From Hibiscus mutabilis (taxonomy: Eukaryota; Streptophyta; Magnoliopsida; Malvales; Malvaceae): 64,000 nt of DNA. The notes under the pieces are model-generated. The model ran no database searches. It was not told the DNA's origin and saw only the letters and a program-made list of their open reading frames with translations. Below are positions 11,174 to 22,100 of the stretch, in pieces. The stretch covers positions 434,001-498,000 of the forward strand of contig CM033741.1 of the NCBI GenBank assembly GCA_019671005.1, written 5' to 3'. The position numbers were made by a program, and so were the translations under genes. Each line of letters opens with the position of its first letter. Within the stretch, counting starts at the first letter, position 1.

Positions 11174-11545
11174 GGCTTTATTATATGAAAACCTTTTTTT
11201 AATAGTTTTTTTTTTATAAAAATGACCCTCTGCCAATATTATCTAGAAAAATAACTTTCAAATTGGCCACGTAAGGGTACCTCGCGTTTTGGGAAAAGCA
11301 AGCACTAACCTCGCGTTATACAAATAGCGAAGTCCTTCCGACGTGGGACGACTTTTCATATTGCGTAATTTAAAATTATTGGATAAGTCATCGCGTTTTC
11401 CATACCGCGAGGTCCCCGAGATATTGATTATATCGTGAAAGAAATTACACGGACCTCGTGTTCTGCAGAAAGCGAGGCCCTCATATTCGAGGCTGAAATA
11501 CAAGGGTGTATAGGCATGTTCGAGGTATTTTATCCTACCAAATCT
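11174..11545 (+). repeat. MULE left terminal inverted repeat with palindrome modules
   Basis: Inverse of 19465-19821 with modest divergence. Recognisable shared blocks include TCTAGAAAAAT, GGCCACGTAAGGGTACCTCG, TAATTTAAAATTATTGGATA, ATATTGATTATATCGTGAAA and GTATAGGCATGTTCGAGG. Contains about four palindrome modules, the clearest at 11452-11479 (GACCTCGTGTTCTGCAGAAA followed by GCGAGGCC). Confidence 0.85.
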
Positions 11546-11550
11546 TTATC

Positions 11551-14533
11551 TCAATAAATCCTTATTGATCGTGGACAACCTTCTTTTTTGCGTCGTAGTC
11601 TAAAATCTGGCCATATGATAGGTTCACCATCAACTGTGGTCGGATCAATTTCATTTCCGATTGGAGGAAACTCGTATGCATAAACCTTGGATACGGTTTC
11701 AAGTAAGTATATTGGGTCAACCATTGTCATGTAGTGAACCCGTACAGACAACAAGCAGCAATGACGTGCGGACACGGGGTACTTGAATGTTTGGAATACA
11801 CTGCACACGCAGGTTCTTTGTTCCATATTAACCACGTATGAGTTGTGTTGTATGCCTTCCAACGGCCTCGAATATTCCGATACACGAAACGAATGTTCTC
11901 GTCACGAGAAGCAGGTAGCAGTCATCGCATTTAAATACTGCACATAGTTTTGAAATTTATCGCAAAGGTGTGGGTGGACTATGTGGTCGCTTTCTATATA
12001 GTATGATGCTTGCTTTCCTAAGGTTGCAAATAGGGTAGCCAACTGATAATATGTAGCCTTGACAACGGAGGTGATAGGCAAATGTTGCACTCCCTTCAGT
12101 GACGAATTAACTGCCTCAACCAAGTTCTTTGTCATGTGCCCATATCATTTACCACCATCATACGATCGAAGCTATTTTTCCCTCGGGATTGAAGCAGGGT
12201 AGTCATAGCCATATTTGTTCATGCGTAGAAGTTCTTCAAATAGCTCGTCAACCTCTTGCGTGTAATACGAGTTGCCTATAAGAATGTTAAATTAATTAAT
12301 ACGATGGATAATAAATATGAAGGTATCTTAAACAAAAAGTACTGGAGAATGACGTACCCATTTGAAGCACAATCTGGCGCTCATCTTCATTCATGTACCT
12401 TTGTAAATAGTTTGCATCAATGTGGCATAAACAATACCGGTGATGAATATGTGGAGGTTGCCAGGACGGGCCCATACTCTCAATTGCCCATAGGAGCGCG
12501 GTGCCCCTGTAAAAAATAACACATAACCCATCTTCTTTTTCACGTATAACATGAGATAACACATATATTCGTAAGTTCGTAAGGAAGAATAACCATGAGT
12601 CAAGATCTTTCTTTTCGACTATTGCGAAGGCGATGGGAACAATTTTTCTGTTGCCGTCTTGCGCAACAGCCAATAACAAAGTTTGTGTGTATTTTCTGTA
12701 CAACCAAGTGTCGTCGATATGAACTATCGACTTACAATATTTGAATGCATTAATACACTACGAGAATGTCCAAAATGGCTGGTGAAATTGACACACTCCT
12801 CGTACGACACAATCATTTTGGTACATCTGTACAGTTCCAGCTTCACAACCATTCCCGGTATGTGTTTCTACATCAGTTTTAGCCATGAACGCAATTCTCT
12901 GTACGATTGCTCCCACTAGCCATACAATTTCTGTATGGCCCTCCACCTTGCGTACCATACTTTCTGGTACTCAACTATGTATCCGTACTGAGATTTGGCT
13001 GCAGCGATACACGTGGCAACTGTTACACGAGGATTTGCCTTGACTAGTGGAATAAAGGTGTCGCAGAGCACGTGCACATCCAAGTTAGGATGCCTTGACT
13101 TAGTCTGTTTACGGTGCAACTATGAGGCCCCTCGAGTCTTGTAATCTGCCATAGCTGGTTTTACTTCTTCAAGCACGATACACGAACCCTCTAATTACAC
13201 CCATGCGTCTTGTGGGCACATTCCGCAATGTAGTAATCATGTTGAGTTTTCTTCACAGTTGTCGTAACAGAGTTGCGTATGATGTAGTTTTTGATGGCAG
13301 CCACGACGAGTTCTTTTGTCAAAAAACTCATCCCAATACTGAGTTCACCATCAGCACGCCGGTTGTACTGTGCAAGTTCTTGTAATTACTAAAATTTTGG
13401 AATGTTGAAGGCTTTAATATCAATCGTCGTGTAGTCTGATGGTGGCTGGTAAACAGAATTCGGGATGACAGAATGTTAAACGTTGGTAGTATGTAGAATG
13501 TTGGTAGGTCGGGCATGTTCTTCGTTGCCTCCGACTAAATCATCTAATCTTTCGTATTTCTCTACTTCGTCGGGCATATCAAGGTATTCTAGTTCATCAT
13601 AGAAAGGTCCTTGCTCGTCACCATCGGGGCCCGACTACTTTATCGGTTTTTCCTCACAGTTTTTTAAACCCAAAAATTAAAATAGGTCTGGGCCGTCGAA
13701 TGTTACGGAAATAGATGTACCAATTGCTCGTCGACCTCGAGAACGCCCAGGAGTCCGCTAACGAAACGTTGGACCAAGTGAAAGATCAAGGTCGCCAAAA
13801 CCAATAGAAGAATGTCTGCCCATAAGTTGTTCAACGTACTCTGCACTAGGGATATACGTTGAATATCGTCCAGATGTAAAATCGTCGAACGGATGAAATG
13901 CTTCATGGTCTTGCGATATCATGTAGTTTTGTGATGATGATGCACCCAAGTCCGAACTTGGTGGTAGGTTCAAGTCAAAGTCAAAACGCGTTATGCAAGA
14001 ATGTGTTGGCGTAGCAGATGATGATTCAACGAAGTTGTTGCGTAGAGCAGACGATGATTCACTGAAGTTGTTGTGTGGACTCTGAGTCGTTAATAAGTTG
14101 AATTCTCTGCACAAATAGGCTGTCGGGCTCTAAACGTTGGTATTAAGTCAAAATTCACCTGACACCAATTTGAGAGTACGGTAGCATCACCGGTATCTGA
14201 AAATATTGAAAACAGCTCTAGGGGATCTCCAATTGAATACTGCAAGTGGGCATCCACCATTAACTCTATATCACCGTTGTTCGTGACATGGTATATTGTG
14301 TACGTTAATGATTCATACGACGTATGTAGTTTATACTTTAACGACTCTAGCTTCTTTCCACGAGCATGTAGAACATTGTTCCTCACTTCCTTCATCAACT
14401 TATCATACGTTAGTTTCCTCGGCAACTGCAGGGTTACCGTATTTGAGGACTGAAAAACAACACCAAAAGATGCGTCGACGACCATTTCACCATCATAATA
14501 TACCAATGCAGTAATGCTTATGCGTCGAGACAT
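11551..14533 (-). pseudogene. Mutator-like (MuDR/MULE) transposase, decayed
   Basis: Start ATG at 14533. N-terminal PB1-like domain of MULE transposases: SITALVYYDGEMVVDASFGV, then TLQLPRKLTYDKLMKEV. A frame change follows at ~14100 and a stop at ~13758. The MuDR zinc-finger region survives in pieces at ~13330-13200 (KELVVAAIKNYIIRNSV, YYIAECAHKTHGCN). Then comes 13119-12916 (VTVATCIAAAKSQYGYIVEY). The DDE core is at 12700-12300: VHIDDTWLYRKYTQTLLLAV, AQDGNRKIVPIAFAIVEKKD, with the catalytic-site context HIDGT changed to HIDDT. Then 12135-11902 (TKNLVEAVNSSLKGVQHLPI) and a degenerate SWIM finger CVC...YPVSARHCC at 11862-11551 where C-x-C...C-x-H is expected. Several stops and frame changes show it is inactive. 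The family is sure; repeats of intact exons or introns cannot be excluded in a few joints. Confidence 0.85.
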
Positions 14534-14801
14534 ATTTTGAGAATAAACGCTAGATCACCTGGAGTGAAGGCTTTATATATAAATCATCAAAGAATCTCGC
14601 GTCCTGCATAACGCGAGTTCCTAATTGAGATTCTTGACTTCCTCGCTATTAGTAAAACGCGAGGTTATTAGGTTCCCACTTCGTGTGAAACGCGAGTTCT
14701 TTATATTCTCGCTATTTGCAAACCGCGAGGTCCATCTCTATATACGTTGCACAATTCACTTCAGCTCTACTCATTCTTCTATAATCGAACATGTCAAAAA
14801 G
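14534..14801. promoter_or_regulatory. Divergent promoter region with two TATA boxes and four palindrome modules
   Basis: Between the transposase ATG (minus, 14533) and the small ORF ATG (plus, 14802). A TATA-like TTTATATATAAAG (minus strand) lies at 14571-14583, ~40-50 nt from the transposase ATG. TCTATATAC (plus) lies at 14737-14745, ~60 nt from the ORF ATG. Between the TATA boxes are four palindrome modules: 14592-14620, 14641-14664, 14677-14700 and 14708-14733 (CTCGCTATTTGCAAACCGCG then AGGTCC). The arrangement suggests a shared upstream regulatory block. Confidence 0.6.
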
Positions 14802-15065
14802 ATGGCAAGATTTTATGTAACCGTATTTCATTCCGAAACCTATGATTTGATTTCAGCGCACCTTCGCGAGAAAACGACACGACAAATGTCTTGTTTGTTG
14901 GCGAAAGTACCCGTTCATGAGCTCGGCCCTGAGGAGCATTACATGCTTCCTTTATCAAACGATAAGGACGTTCGAAAGATGTTTAGAAGCTACACTCGTG
15001 TCGGGGGTCAGAACATCGAGTTGAATGTAAAATTTTATGAAGATGGATCTTCATCAAAAAAATGA
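14802..15065 (+). CDS. Small MULE-borne ORF (87 aa), resembles end of a transposase PB1-like domain
   Basis: Start ATG 14802 (MARFYVTVFHSETYDLISAH), stop 15063-15065. An upstream in-frame ATG at 14625 is unlikely to be used because that stretch is made of the palindrome modules and lies before the TATA box. The C-terminal half, MLPLSNDKDVRKMFRSYTRV followed by GGQNIELNVKFYED, resembles the LSDDEDVxxMF...IELYV end of the PB1-like N-terminal domain of MULE transposases. This suggests it is a diverged, separate copy of that domain, transcribed opposite to the transposase. It is the only undisrupted frame in the element. Function unknown; it could encode a DNA-binding or assembly accessory, or be a chance survivor. 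Confidence 0.5.
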   Translation: MARFYVTVFHSETYDLISAHLREKTTRQMSCLLAKVPVHELGPEEHYMLPLSNDKDVRKMFRSYTRVGGQNIELNVKFYEDGSSSKK

Positions 15066-15353
15066 ATGAACAACTGTTAAGGTTACTTAGGTTCTTAAGG
15101 TTATTTAGGTTGTTAAGAAGTTAAGTACTTGTAATGAAAAATGAGAAATTGTAATTATAAATTAAACCTATAATGTTATCAAGTTACTTTGGTTGCTAAG
15201 TAGTTGTTAAGTATTTATAATAAAGAATTGAGAAATTATAATTATAAACTAAACCTATATAGAAAAATAAGAAATTATAATTATAAACTTTTATATAACA
15301 TAGTTTTTTCGATTAAAGTCATTTTACATAAATAAAAAAATAGCAAAAATATC

Positions 15354-17511
15354 CTAATGCCACTTATGTCTACCCGTACTGCACCGCGGTGGACGACGAA
15401 CCCAAGATAGATTCCTTCAAACAATACCACCTCAATCATCATTATCATCATCGTTATCATCATCATCATCGTCTTCCCCAAATACATTTTGAGTCCCACC
15501 ACTCGTACTAGGACCGGTGTAGAATAGGCTCTGTTGCGGTGTCTGATCAACAATACCATATCCAAACTGTGGGGCGAATGGTGGAAACTACTAAACTGAA
15601 GGAACAGATCCAGAAGGCACTATCGGATAGTAGACTGGGGGAACCATCATAAGCGAACGAAATACATCTGTGAAAAAACCTTCTGATGGACTCCCTATTT
15701 GATTGACTGAAATGCAGATTCTGTCACCGGTGTCTCTAGTCGGTAGGCTGACTGTGGAGGTGTCTGCGCTGTTCTCGATGATGATGCCCTGGGAGCTTGT
15801 ATTCTTCTTCTCTGGCCACTTTCTCCCGTATGTGTACCATGTTGCATCGGAGGACACTGCATCGGTGGATGATTTAGGGGAGACACGTCTATTTTTCGCT
15901 CTCGCTCCTTCGGGGATAGTATATGTGGCTTTCTATTTTGATGGTACCACGACATATATTCATAGGTAACGCAATGGTCCTCAATGCGTTCCAAAATACG
16001 TGGCCGCCTATCAAAACATGTCATCCACTGATGCATCCACACCATGTGATGGTGGCCCCAATGGACTTCAGTCTTGCCTTGTTGCATTAATCTGTGCAAT
16101 GTGTCCATATTTGGTGGCTCATCCGAAATCCTTTGGTCATAGTTGAATTGACGTAGAATGCGGTCTGAAAGATGCCATTCAACTATCTCGTAGAGTATGA
16201 ACGGGACCATCAGAATCCAAACGGGCTCGCTCAACATTATTTCAGGCGGAATGCATGCCTGAATATCAGGATTCTCCTACGGCGTCCACAAGAACTAAAA
16301 AATATATGTAAAATTAGTTACAAAAAATTTACAAAGTAAATATCTAATTATTAGTAATCGAATAAAAATATTTACCCATCCATTTTATCGATCAACAGTC
16401 GATAATTCCGCTGCGTGGTCGGTAGTCCTACGTGTGTTAACTTACCTAACCACCTATAATTCAAACAAAAATATTACTAAGTATTATAATATTAAAGAAA
16501 CATTACTAACTATTCTAATATTCAAAAATAAAAATAGAAAGTAAATATTTATTACTACCTTTGAAGAAGTGGGAATTGAAATGAGGTCAGGTTTCTAGGT
16601 GTTGGGCTTAAAAACGGCATTCGATACCATGCCCAAGACTGCAGTAACCAGACACCCCCAATGGCACGTTTGTCTGGGTCGACGATTCTACATAACTATC
16701 AAAAAAGAAATGCCAAGACTACCCCTCCCCAACATTTATTTTTTGACTCCACATGAGTGAACAGATGAGGCAACCACATCAAATGAACCTTGTTTCGGGA
16801 TTTGTCTGGCATCAACACCCCTCCAATAACTCGTAAAATATGAGCATGAGCAAACCGCTACAAAAATAATTTTTATCTTTATTAAATTATTTTGAATAAT
16901 TTAAAATACTACAATAAATAAATAAAATATTATACCATTTTCTTTACTTCATCAGCGTTCGAGGGTAGGTTTGTCAAATTATTGTCCAAGAAGGTTATTT
17001 TCAGTTTCCCACCATCTAAATCCTCCAGCGCCAGCCTCAGCCCAAGCAAATTTTCACACACGCCCGACCAGTCAGCCTCTGCAATGACGGTGATAATCTC
17101 GTCATCAATGAGCAAACCAAGATGAAATGCAACACCTTGTAAAGTAATAGTTGCCTCGCCGCATGGAAGATGAAATGTGTGTGTCTCGGGCCTCCACCTA
17201 TCTAGCAACGCATTTATCATTGGTCGGTTCAACTTCGGACCGTCAAATAGGTGGGAAACATGGCTAAAATCGAAACGATATAAAAACTCGACAATATCCG
17301 AATGTAAACAAACCAACGCATGTTCATACCCCTTCAAATTAAAATTAATTAATTAACTAATTAAAATAATAATTAAGTAATAATAAAAAATAAATAAAAT
17401 AAATATTAATAATTTTTAAAAATAATTAACTAATTAAAAAAATCGTACCTCCGAGTTTGAGCGCCAGACATTGAATACGTGTTTGTTGTCTAACCTCAAT
17501 AATCCCTCCAT
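15354..17511 (-). pseudogene. Plant mobile domain (PMD, MAIN/MAIL-like) gene, decayed
   Basis: Start ATG 17511. Exon 1 17511-17449 (MEGLLRLDNKHVFNVWRSNS). Exon 2 17331-16936 carries the PMD core: FSHVSHLFDGPKLNRPMINA, LLDRWRPETHTFHLPCGEAT, ITLQGVAFHLGLLIDDEI. Exon 3 16857-16559 has MPDKSRNKVHLMWLPHLF, two stops near 16715-16725 through a frame break, then PDKRAIGGVWLLQSWAWYRM. Exon 4 16453-16376 reads LGKLTHVGLPTTQRNYRLL. Exon 5 from 16294 has FLWTP-stop-ENPDIQACIPPE (TAG where Tyr is usual). It then runs on as PVWILMVPFILYEIVEWHLS to a Pro/Gln-rich tail, closing with a RRPPRCSTG-like end at ~15354. PMD proteins (for example MAIN and MAIL1) act in silencing and genome stability in plants; TE-borne copies are common. 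Here at least two stops and one frame change argue against function. Confidence 0.8.
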
Positions 17512-17765
17512 AATACCGAAACTTCGAAGACTTTATAAAAAAATACTAGAGAATTGAAGAACAAGAGAATAGAATATGTTATGAAAATATAAAAAACTGG
17601 GCCCTATTTATAGGACTCCTCGCGTCCGTTGGGAAGCGATATCAATGGACCTTGCTATATGTAAAACACGAGGTCCATTGAAAAGACGTGGCTTTTCAGT
17701 CCGAACGAATAAAAATAGTTTAAATGGAACTCGCTTTTTGCAGATAGCGAGTTCTAGGGGTTTTG
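17512..17765 (-). promoter_or_regulatory. Promoter of the PMD gene: TATA box plus three palindrome modules
   Basis: On the minus strand a near-ideal plant TATA box, CTATAAATAG, lies at 17613-17604, ~93 nt upstream of the ATG. Immediately upstream of it are modules at 17618-17640, 17647-17676 and 17727-17754. The last, GAACTCGCTTTTTGCAGATA then GCGAGTTC, is an almost perfect 28-bp palindrome centred on TGCA. Confidence 0.65.
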
Positions 17766-18229
17766 ATTTTTAAATATTATTAGAATAATTAATGACGTAT
17801 CTTTTAATTTAGTTACAATATATTTTTTAAAATTTATGAAATACAAATAATAATTTATGTACCGTGTTTTCTTTTAAATTTATGAAATACCACTAATTTT
17901 TAAGATTATATTTGTTTCGTAATAAATATGAAATCTATTTAAACTAGGACTTCTTGATTTAAAATATCCTACAATAACTAAAATAGCTACTTTAAGAAAA
18001 TAAATATTTAGTTTCTTTCGAAATAATTAAGATTTTCCATTTTTCAAAATATTTGTATAATTAAAAAAATTTATATGCGGTCAAACATCATCTATCTAAT
18101 ACTTAAATTTTTGCAAATAATATATATTTCAATAAATATCATATGTAATTATTATATATTTAAGTTCGATTCTAATTAAATCTATATTATAATCTATTAA
18201 ATAAATACATTTATTTATTAGGGTTTAGG

Positions 18230-18490
18230 GTTTCAAACGGTCAAAGCGAACTCCCTATTCGCAAAGCGCGTGTTCTAAACAGTCATTACCATTCAGTTTC
18301 TCAAGGTCCTTTTGGGAGTCATTTTTTTAGATAACATTTGCTGGGATCATTTAAGTGAAAAACAATTATTTTTTATTGACCTCACGCTGTGTATATAGCG
18401 AGTTCTATTGAAATGACAGTATGATACTTTTTCTGCCAAGTCAAGAATCTCTGAAGACCTCGTGTTATGCAGAACGCGTGATCCATTTAA
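18230..18490. repeat. Further palindrome modules inside the MULE
   Basis: Three modules of the same 28-bp type: 18248-18275 (degenerate), 18378-18406, and 18456-18484 (GACCTCGTGTTATGCAGAAC then GCGTGATCC). A TCTAGATAACATTTGCTGGG-like piece at 18320-18350 also matches the TIR (TCTAGATAACATTGGCAAA), so this looks like an internal TIR fragment. Confidence 0.65.
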
Positions 18491-19127
18491 AACGTGGCCA
18501 AATCCTTCGAGTTTTTGAGGGCCCGAATGCTTGCCTATGTAAGGCATTTACTATCTCTTCCAAAAAATCAGTATCATATTCAAAGAGAATATGAAACTTT
18601 TGTTACTAATGGCAGCAGATCAACGCCACATCTGTCAGCGACCATACAACTCGGACAAACTATGGCACCTCTCGGCGCCATTTGTCTACATCAACGACAG
18701 ATCACAATATCAGGGAAACTGTGGTCTTCATACAGTGCCGACTAGGTGAAGACCTCAACATTTAACCGTAGTCAAAGCCCCTACCATTGTAGATGGTGAT
18801 GAAAGTAGGTAACAATTGCAACTTTCGAGGGAACCTCAAAATCCTTGACTGTCCACTTCATCAAAGCAAGCATGTTTTGGGGTACAATTGACCGGTTATA
18901 ATGTCTAGGGGAGTGATGTACAAGATGTCATCTTTGGTCGGGATCAAGACTGCGGATGTGAACTTCTCCTCAAATTACAATGCAAACTGGGTACGGAGAA
19001 ATTCATGAAGCTTATCAGGGACTGCATCAACGATGCATCTCTCGGCGGCCATATAACTCAGACAAACTATGCCATACATGCTCGTGTACATGCCTACCAA
19101 GCCATTTCAAATTCTTATTATTGCGTG
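18490..19127. other. MULE internal spacer, no convincing gene
   Basis: No family-level protein match is recognisable on either strand. A ~60-bp stretch at 18611-18670 (CAACGCCACATCTGTCAGCG and on) recurs in diverged form at 19023-19080 (CAACGATGCATCTCTCGGCG), both followed by ACAAACTATG. This is a diverged internal duplication. Confidence 0.5.
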
Positions 19128-19500
19128 ATAAAACTAGCGCTCAAACCATTTTCAACGCATTTTTTATACACTGTGGAACGTCTCGTACGTGCAATATTAG
19201 TCTCAAATTAAAGTTAAGTTCCAATACTACGTCTCTAAAGTTAAAAATTACCAAAATTATCGGGCTAATGGCAAGATAAAATGCCTCGAACATGCCTATA
19301 CACCCTTGTATTGCATGATAAAACTAGCGTCCCAACCATTTTGAACGCGCTTTTTAAACATTCTACAATGTTTCGTACGAGCCAATATCAGTCTCAAATG
19401 GAAGATAAGTTCTAATACTACGTCTCTAAGCTTAAAATTTACCAAATTTAACCGGCTAATGGCAGGATAAAATGCCTCGAACATGCCTATACACCCTTGT
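19128..19500. repeat. Two tandem copies of a ~180-190-bp unit beside the right TIR
   Basis: TTGCGTGATAAAACTAGCGC at 19131 and TTGCATGATAAAACTAGCGT at 19311 begin matching units. Both include CCAATACTACGTCTCTAA-like text and both end in AAATGCCTCGAACATGCCTA then TACACCCTTGTATT (19280 and 19471). The inner part of the right TIR has therefore been duplicated in tandem. Confidence 0.8.
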
Positions 19501-19822
19501 ATTTCAGCCTAGAATACGAGGACCTCGCTTTCTGCAAAATGCGAGGTCCTTGTAATTTCTTTCACGATATAATCAATATCTCGGGGACCTCGCGGTATGG
19601 AAAATGCGAAGTCTTATCCAATAATTTTAAATTACGCAGTATGAAAAGTCGGCCCACGTCGGACGGACCTCCCTATTTGTATAACGCGAGGTCAGTGCTC
19701 GTTTTCCCCAAAATGCGAGGTACCCTTACGTGGCCGATTTGGGGTCATTTTTCTAGATAACATTGGCAAAAGGTCATTTTTGTAAAAAACTATTAAAAAG
19801 GGTTTTTCATATAATAAAGCCC
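19465..19822 (-). repeat. MULE right terminal inverted repeat with palindrome modules
   Basis: Inverse of the left TIR. Contains four modules. The clearest is 19521-19548 (GACCTCGCTTTCTGCAAAAT then GCGAGGTC), a near-perfect palindrome; others start near 19587, 19665 and 19694. Confidence 0.85.
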
Positions 19823-19944
19823 AATAATTTCATTGTGGTGCGCTTGATTAATGCGATGACAATCTTTCCCAGGGACCCGCAACAAAATCGACGTGATCGA
19901 TTGGATTGGTTTAGATTGGACAACACTCATTTTTAAGAAGTACA

Positions 19945-20170
19945 CACGGTCTAAAATTAATTTTATACAAGCATGTATATTTACAATATAAAACTTAAAT
20001 CTTAAATTTCTAATCTTAATCCTAAAAAATTAAACCCTAAACTTAAAATTTTGTACCCTAAATTCTATACAATAACCTTAAATTCTAAACTCTACAACTT
20101 AAACCCTTAAAACTAAAAGTACATGTAAACTAAAGTTTACACAACTTGTATATCAAAGTTTTTTCCTAAA
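19945..20170. mobile_element. Family A CCCTAAA-rich MITE
   Basis: Opens with AATTTTATACAAGCATGTAT, TTACAATATAAAAC, holds AAACCCTAAACTTAAAA words and closes with AAAGTTTACACAACTTGTAT and CAAAGTTTTTTCC, the same framework as the 3.2-4.1 kb units. Confidence 0.6.
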
Positions 20171-20204
20171 TATTATTCGTAAGATACAATTAATTTTTAG
20201 GTAA

Positions 20205-20885
20205 ACTACACTGGTAGTCATTAAATTTTTAGAGTGCTTTCATTTTGGTCAATAAAAAAACTTTTATTATATTCACAAAACTTTTAATTTATTTTCATTA
20301 GGGTCATTATCGCTAACCTTGTTAAGAAATGCTGACATGACACATTAAAGTCTTCTTTTAAAAAAACTTAATTTCTATATTTACAGTTGTTGCAAAGGCC
20401 AAAATTTTGTTGAATGGAACGGTTGTTGTTCGATCCTAGCTATGAAAAAGATTAATTTCTTCAAAATTTTAACATAGTTTAGTTACAAATTGATCTAACG
20501 GTTAACAATGGTAAATCAAAATTAGAAGTCTCAATTGAACTAAAAATTTAAACTTTTCGATTTGATTCACCACTATTAACCGTCATATCAACTTGAAACC
20601 AAACTATGTAACTTTAAAAAAAATGAATTTTTCTTATCATTGGGATTGATCAACGACGTCTCAATTTATCAAAACTTTTACCTTGACAGTAATTATAAAC
20701 ATGGATCATTAGGGTTCTTTTGAGAAGAATAGCCTAACGTGTCAAGTTAGCATTTTTAGCGACAATAATCGTAATGAAAAGCGAAATAAAAATTCAATGT
20801 CTATATTGATTTTTTTTATTTTAATGATTAAAATAAAAATGTCCTAAAAGTTTAGTAACTATCAGCTTAGTTTTACCCTTAGATT
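20205..20885. mobile_element. Long fold-back element (~680 bp)
   Basis: Left arm TAAACTACACTGGTAGTCAT then TAAATTTTTAG pairs with the right arm CTAAAAGTTTAGTAACTATC then AGCTTAGTTTTACCC. Inner arms (GGTCATTATCGCTAACCTTG against GCTAACGTGTCAAG-type text, and CATAGTTTAGTTACAAATTG against CAACTTGAAACCAAACTATG) also pair imperfectly. No coding capacity. Confidence 0.65.
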
Positions 20886-22100
20886 ATGATCAAAGACACA
20901 TGTGAAAGTGGATTTAGAACGCTTTTGGAGAAAATATTTAGATGAGTCTGGCTCACAACTTTATCTATGGTCTTATCGAGTAATATTTTTCCATTTTAGT
21001 TTTTTTTTCAAGGTGAATCTTCACCTCTTTTTTATATGTCACTAAATAGTGGGTAGTTAATTGGAAGTTATATCAAAATAGGTGAATATTATTAGATAGA
21101 TAATAAATAATATAATGAGTCAGATTCGTTTAATAATTTATCGCTTTTGGGTCATTTATTAGCAGAATTTTGCTAATTTAGCATTGTTTAATATTAATTA
21201 ATATAAAAAAGAAAATATTAGTTTATCAAAAATCCATTTTAAAATGTCGGGAAGATTTCCAGAGTATTGAGTAGGGCTATTATTGCTTTCCGTATAATAC
21301 AAGGATCCGTTAATAGAGATGTCAACTCTCCACCCAGCCGCTGCTCGCCACGTCATGAGGATAAGGCATTCTCCTTATCTACTCCGGTCCACGTTTCTGA
21401 CAGTGAAGGCATCTGTCTGTCCACCCTGGCACTCCCAACAAATCAGGTTACCCTTGTTAGAATTTTGCTGAAACTGAGACAGCCGCCTAAATTATTGCAT
21501 TTTGGACAACTTCCAAGCATTTCGCTTTGTTGTCTTTTTCCTTTTTGTCCGACACAAATTTTATTTCATTAATCAATTTCACTTTGGATCCCATTGTTTG
21601 CGCTGTTTCTCATTAATTGATATTTGATAATCAATATTCATTACCTAACTTGAAAAATTAAATATATGAAATTAAATGACTCAAAACCAAAATCTATGGC
21701 TAGCGGCGGAGACGACGGCGGTCGGCCGCCGGATTCTGGGTTCACCAGGGAGGTTGAGAGAAAAAAAATGAAAGAACGAGGCTTGTTATAAAAACTGAAA
21801 ATGAAACGAAATGAGGAAAATTTGATTCAGGCAAAAAAATGCGTTTTATAGGTGTTTTTATTTTGTGAAATGGGCGAATTACGTAATAAATCCCCCTCGC
21901 GCTTCCAATATTTTCGTTCGTGTCTCGTCGCAGGGGATATTTACAACTCTGGCCCCCTTGTATTTCAAAATCTTGCAATCCAATCCCTAAATTACATCGA
22001 ATTTGTTTTTAAATGGTAAAATTACCCTTTTAGCTATCCCGCGTTTTTGGATTTTTCATTTCGGGTCTGCCCCTTGGTCTAATTACAGTTTCAGTCCTTT
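20886..22100. other. Intergenic, partly LTR-flanking, no gene seen
   Basis: No convincing gene. A GC-rich patch at 21700-21735 (GGCGGAGACGACGGCGGTCG then GCCGCCGG) is out of character with the surroundings and may belong to the 3' end of the LTR relic that follows. A weak family C-like fragment (CTATGGTCTTATCGAGTAAT) lies near 20960. Confidence 0.4.

Larger units (their letters stand above)
11174..19822. mobile_element. ~8.65-kb Mutator-like element (MULE) carrying transposase, small ORF and plant mobile domain gene
   Basis: Bounded by inverted repeats: GGCTTTATTATATGAAAA at 11174 and its inverse TTTTTCATATAATAAAGCC ending at 19821-19822. The TIRs extend inward ~350 bp. The left half encodes a Mutator-type transposase and the right half a plant mobile domain (PMD) protein, both minus strand, with a small plus-strand ORF between them. 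PMD genes are known to travel in some MULEs and Ty3/gypsy elements. No clear 9-bp target duplication was seen (GGTTATGGT on the left, CAATAATTT on the right), so the ends could be off by some bases or the flanks rearranged. All three genes share recurrent 28-bp palindromes in their upstream regions. Confidence 0.85.

Noticed and set aside
11258..11503. Open frame in the MULE left TIR, matched by one at 19497-19760 in the right TIR
   Set aside because: Same peptide from both TIRs only because the TIRs are inverted copies; no start context or family match.
14625..14801. In-frame N-terminal extension of the 87-aa MULE ORF
   Set aside because: It translates the palindrome modules and lies upstream of the TATA box, so it is regulatory DNA, not protein.
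18494..19279. Plus-strand open frames in the MULE right half
   Set aside because: No recognisable domain, and the stretch includes diverged internal duplications that make open frames by chance.
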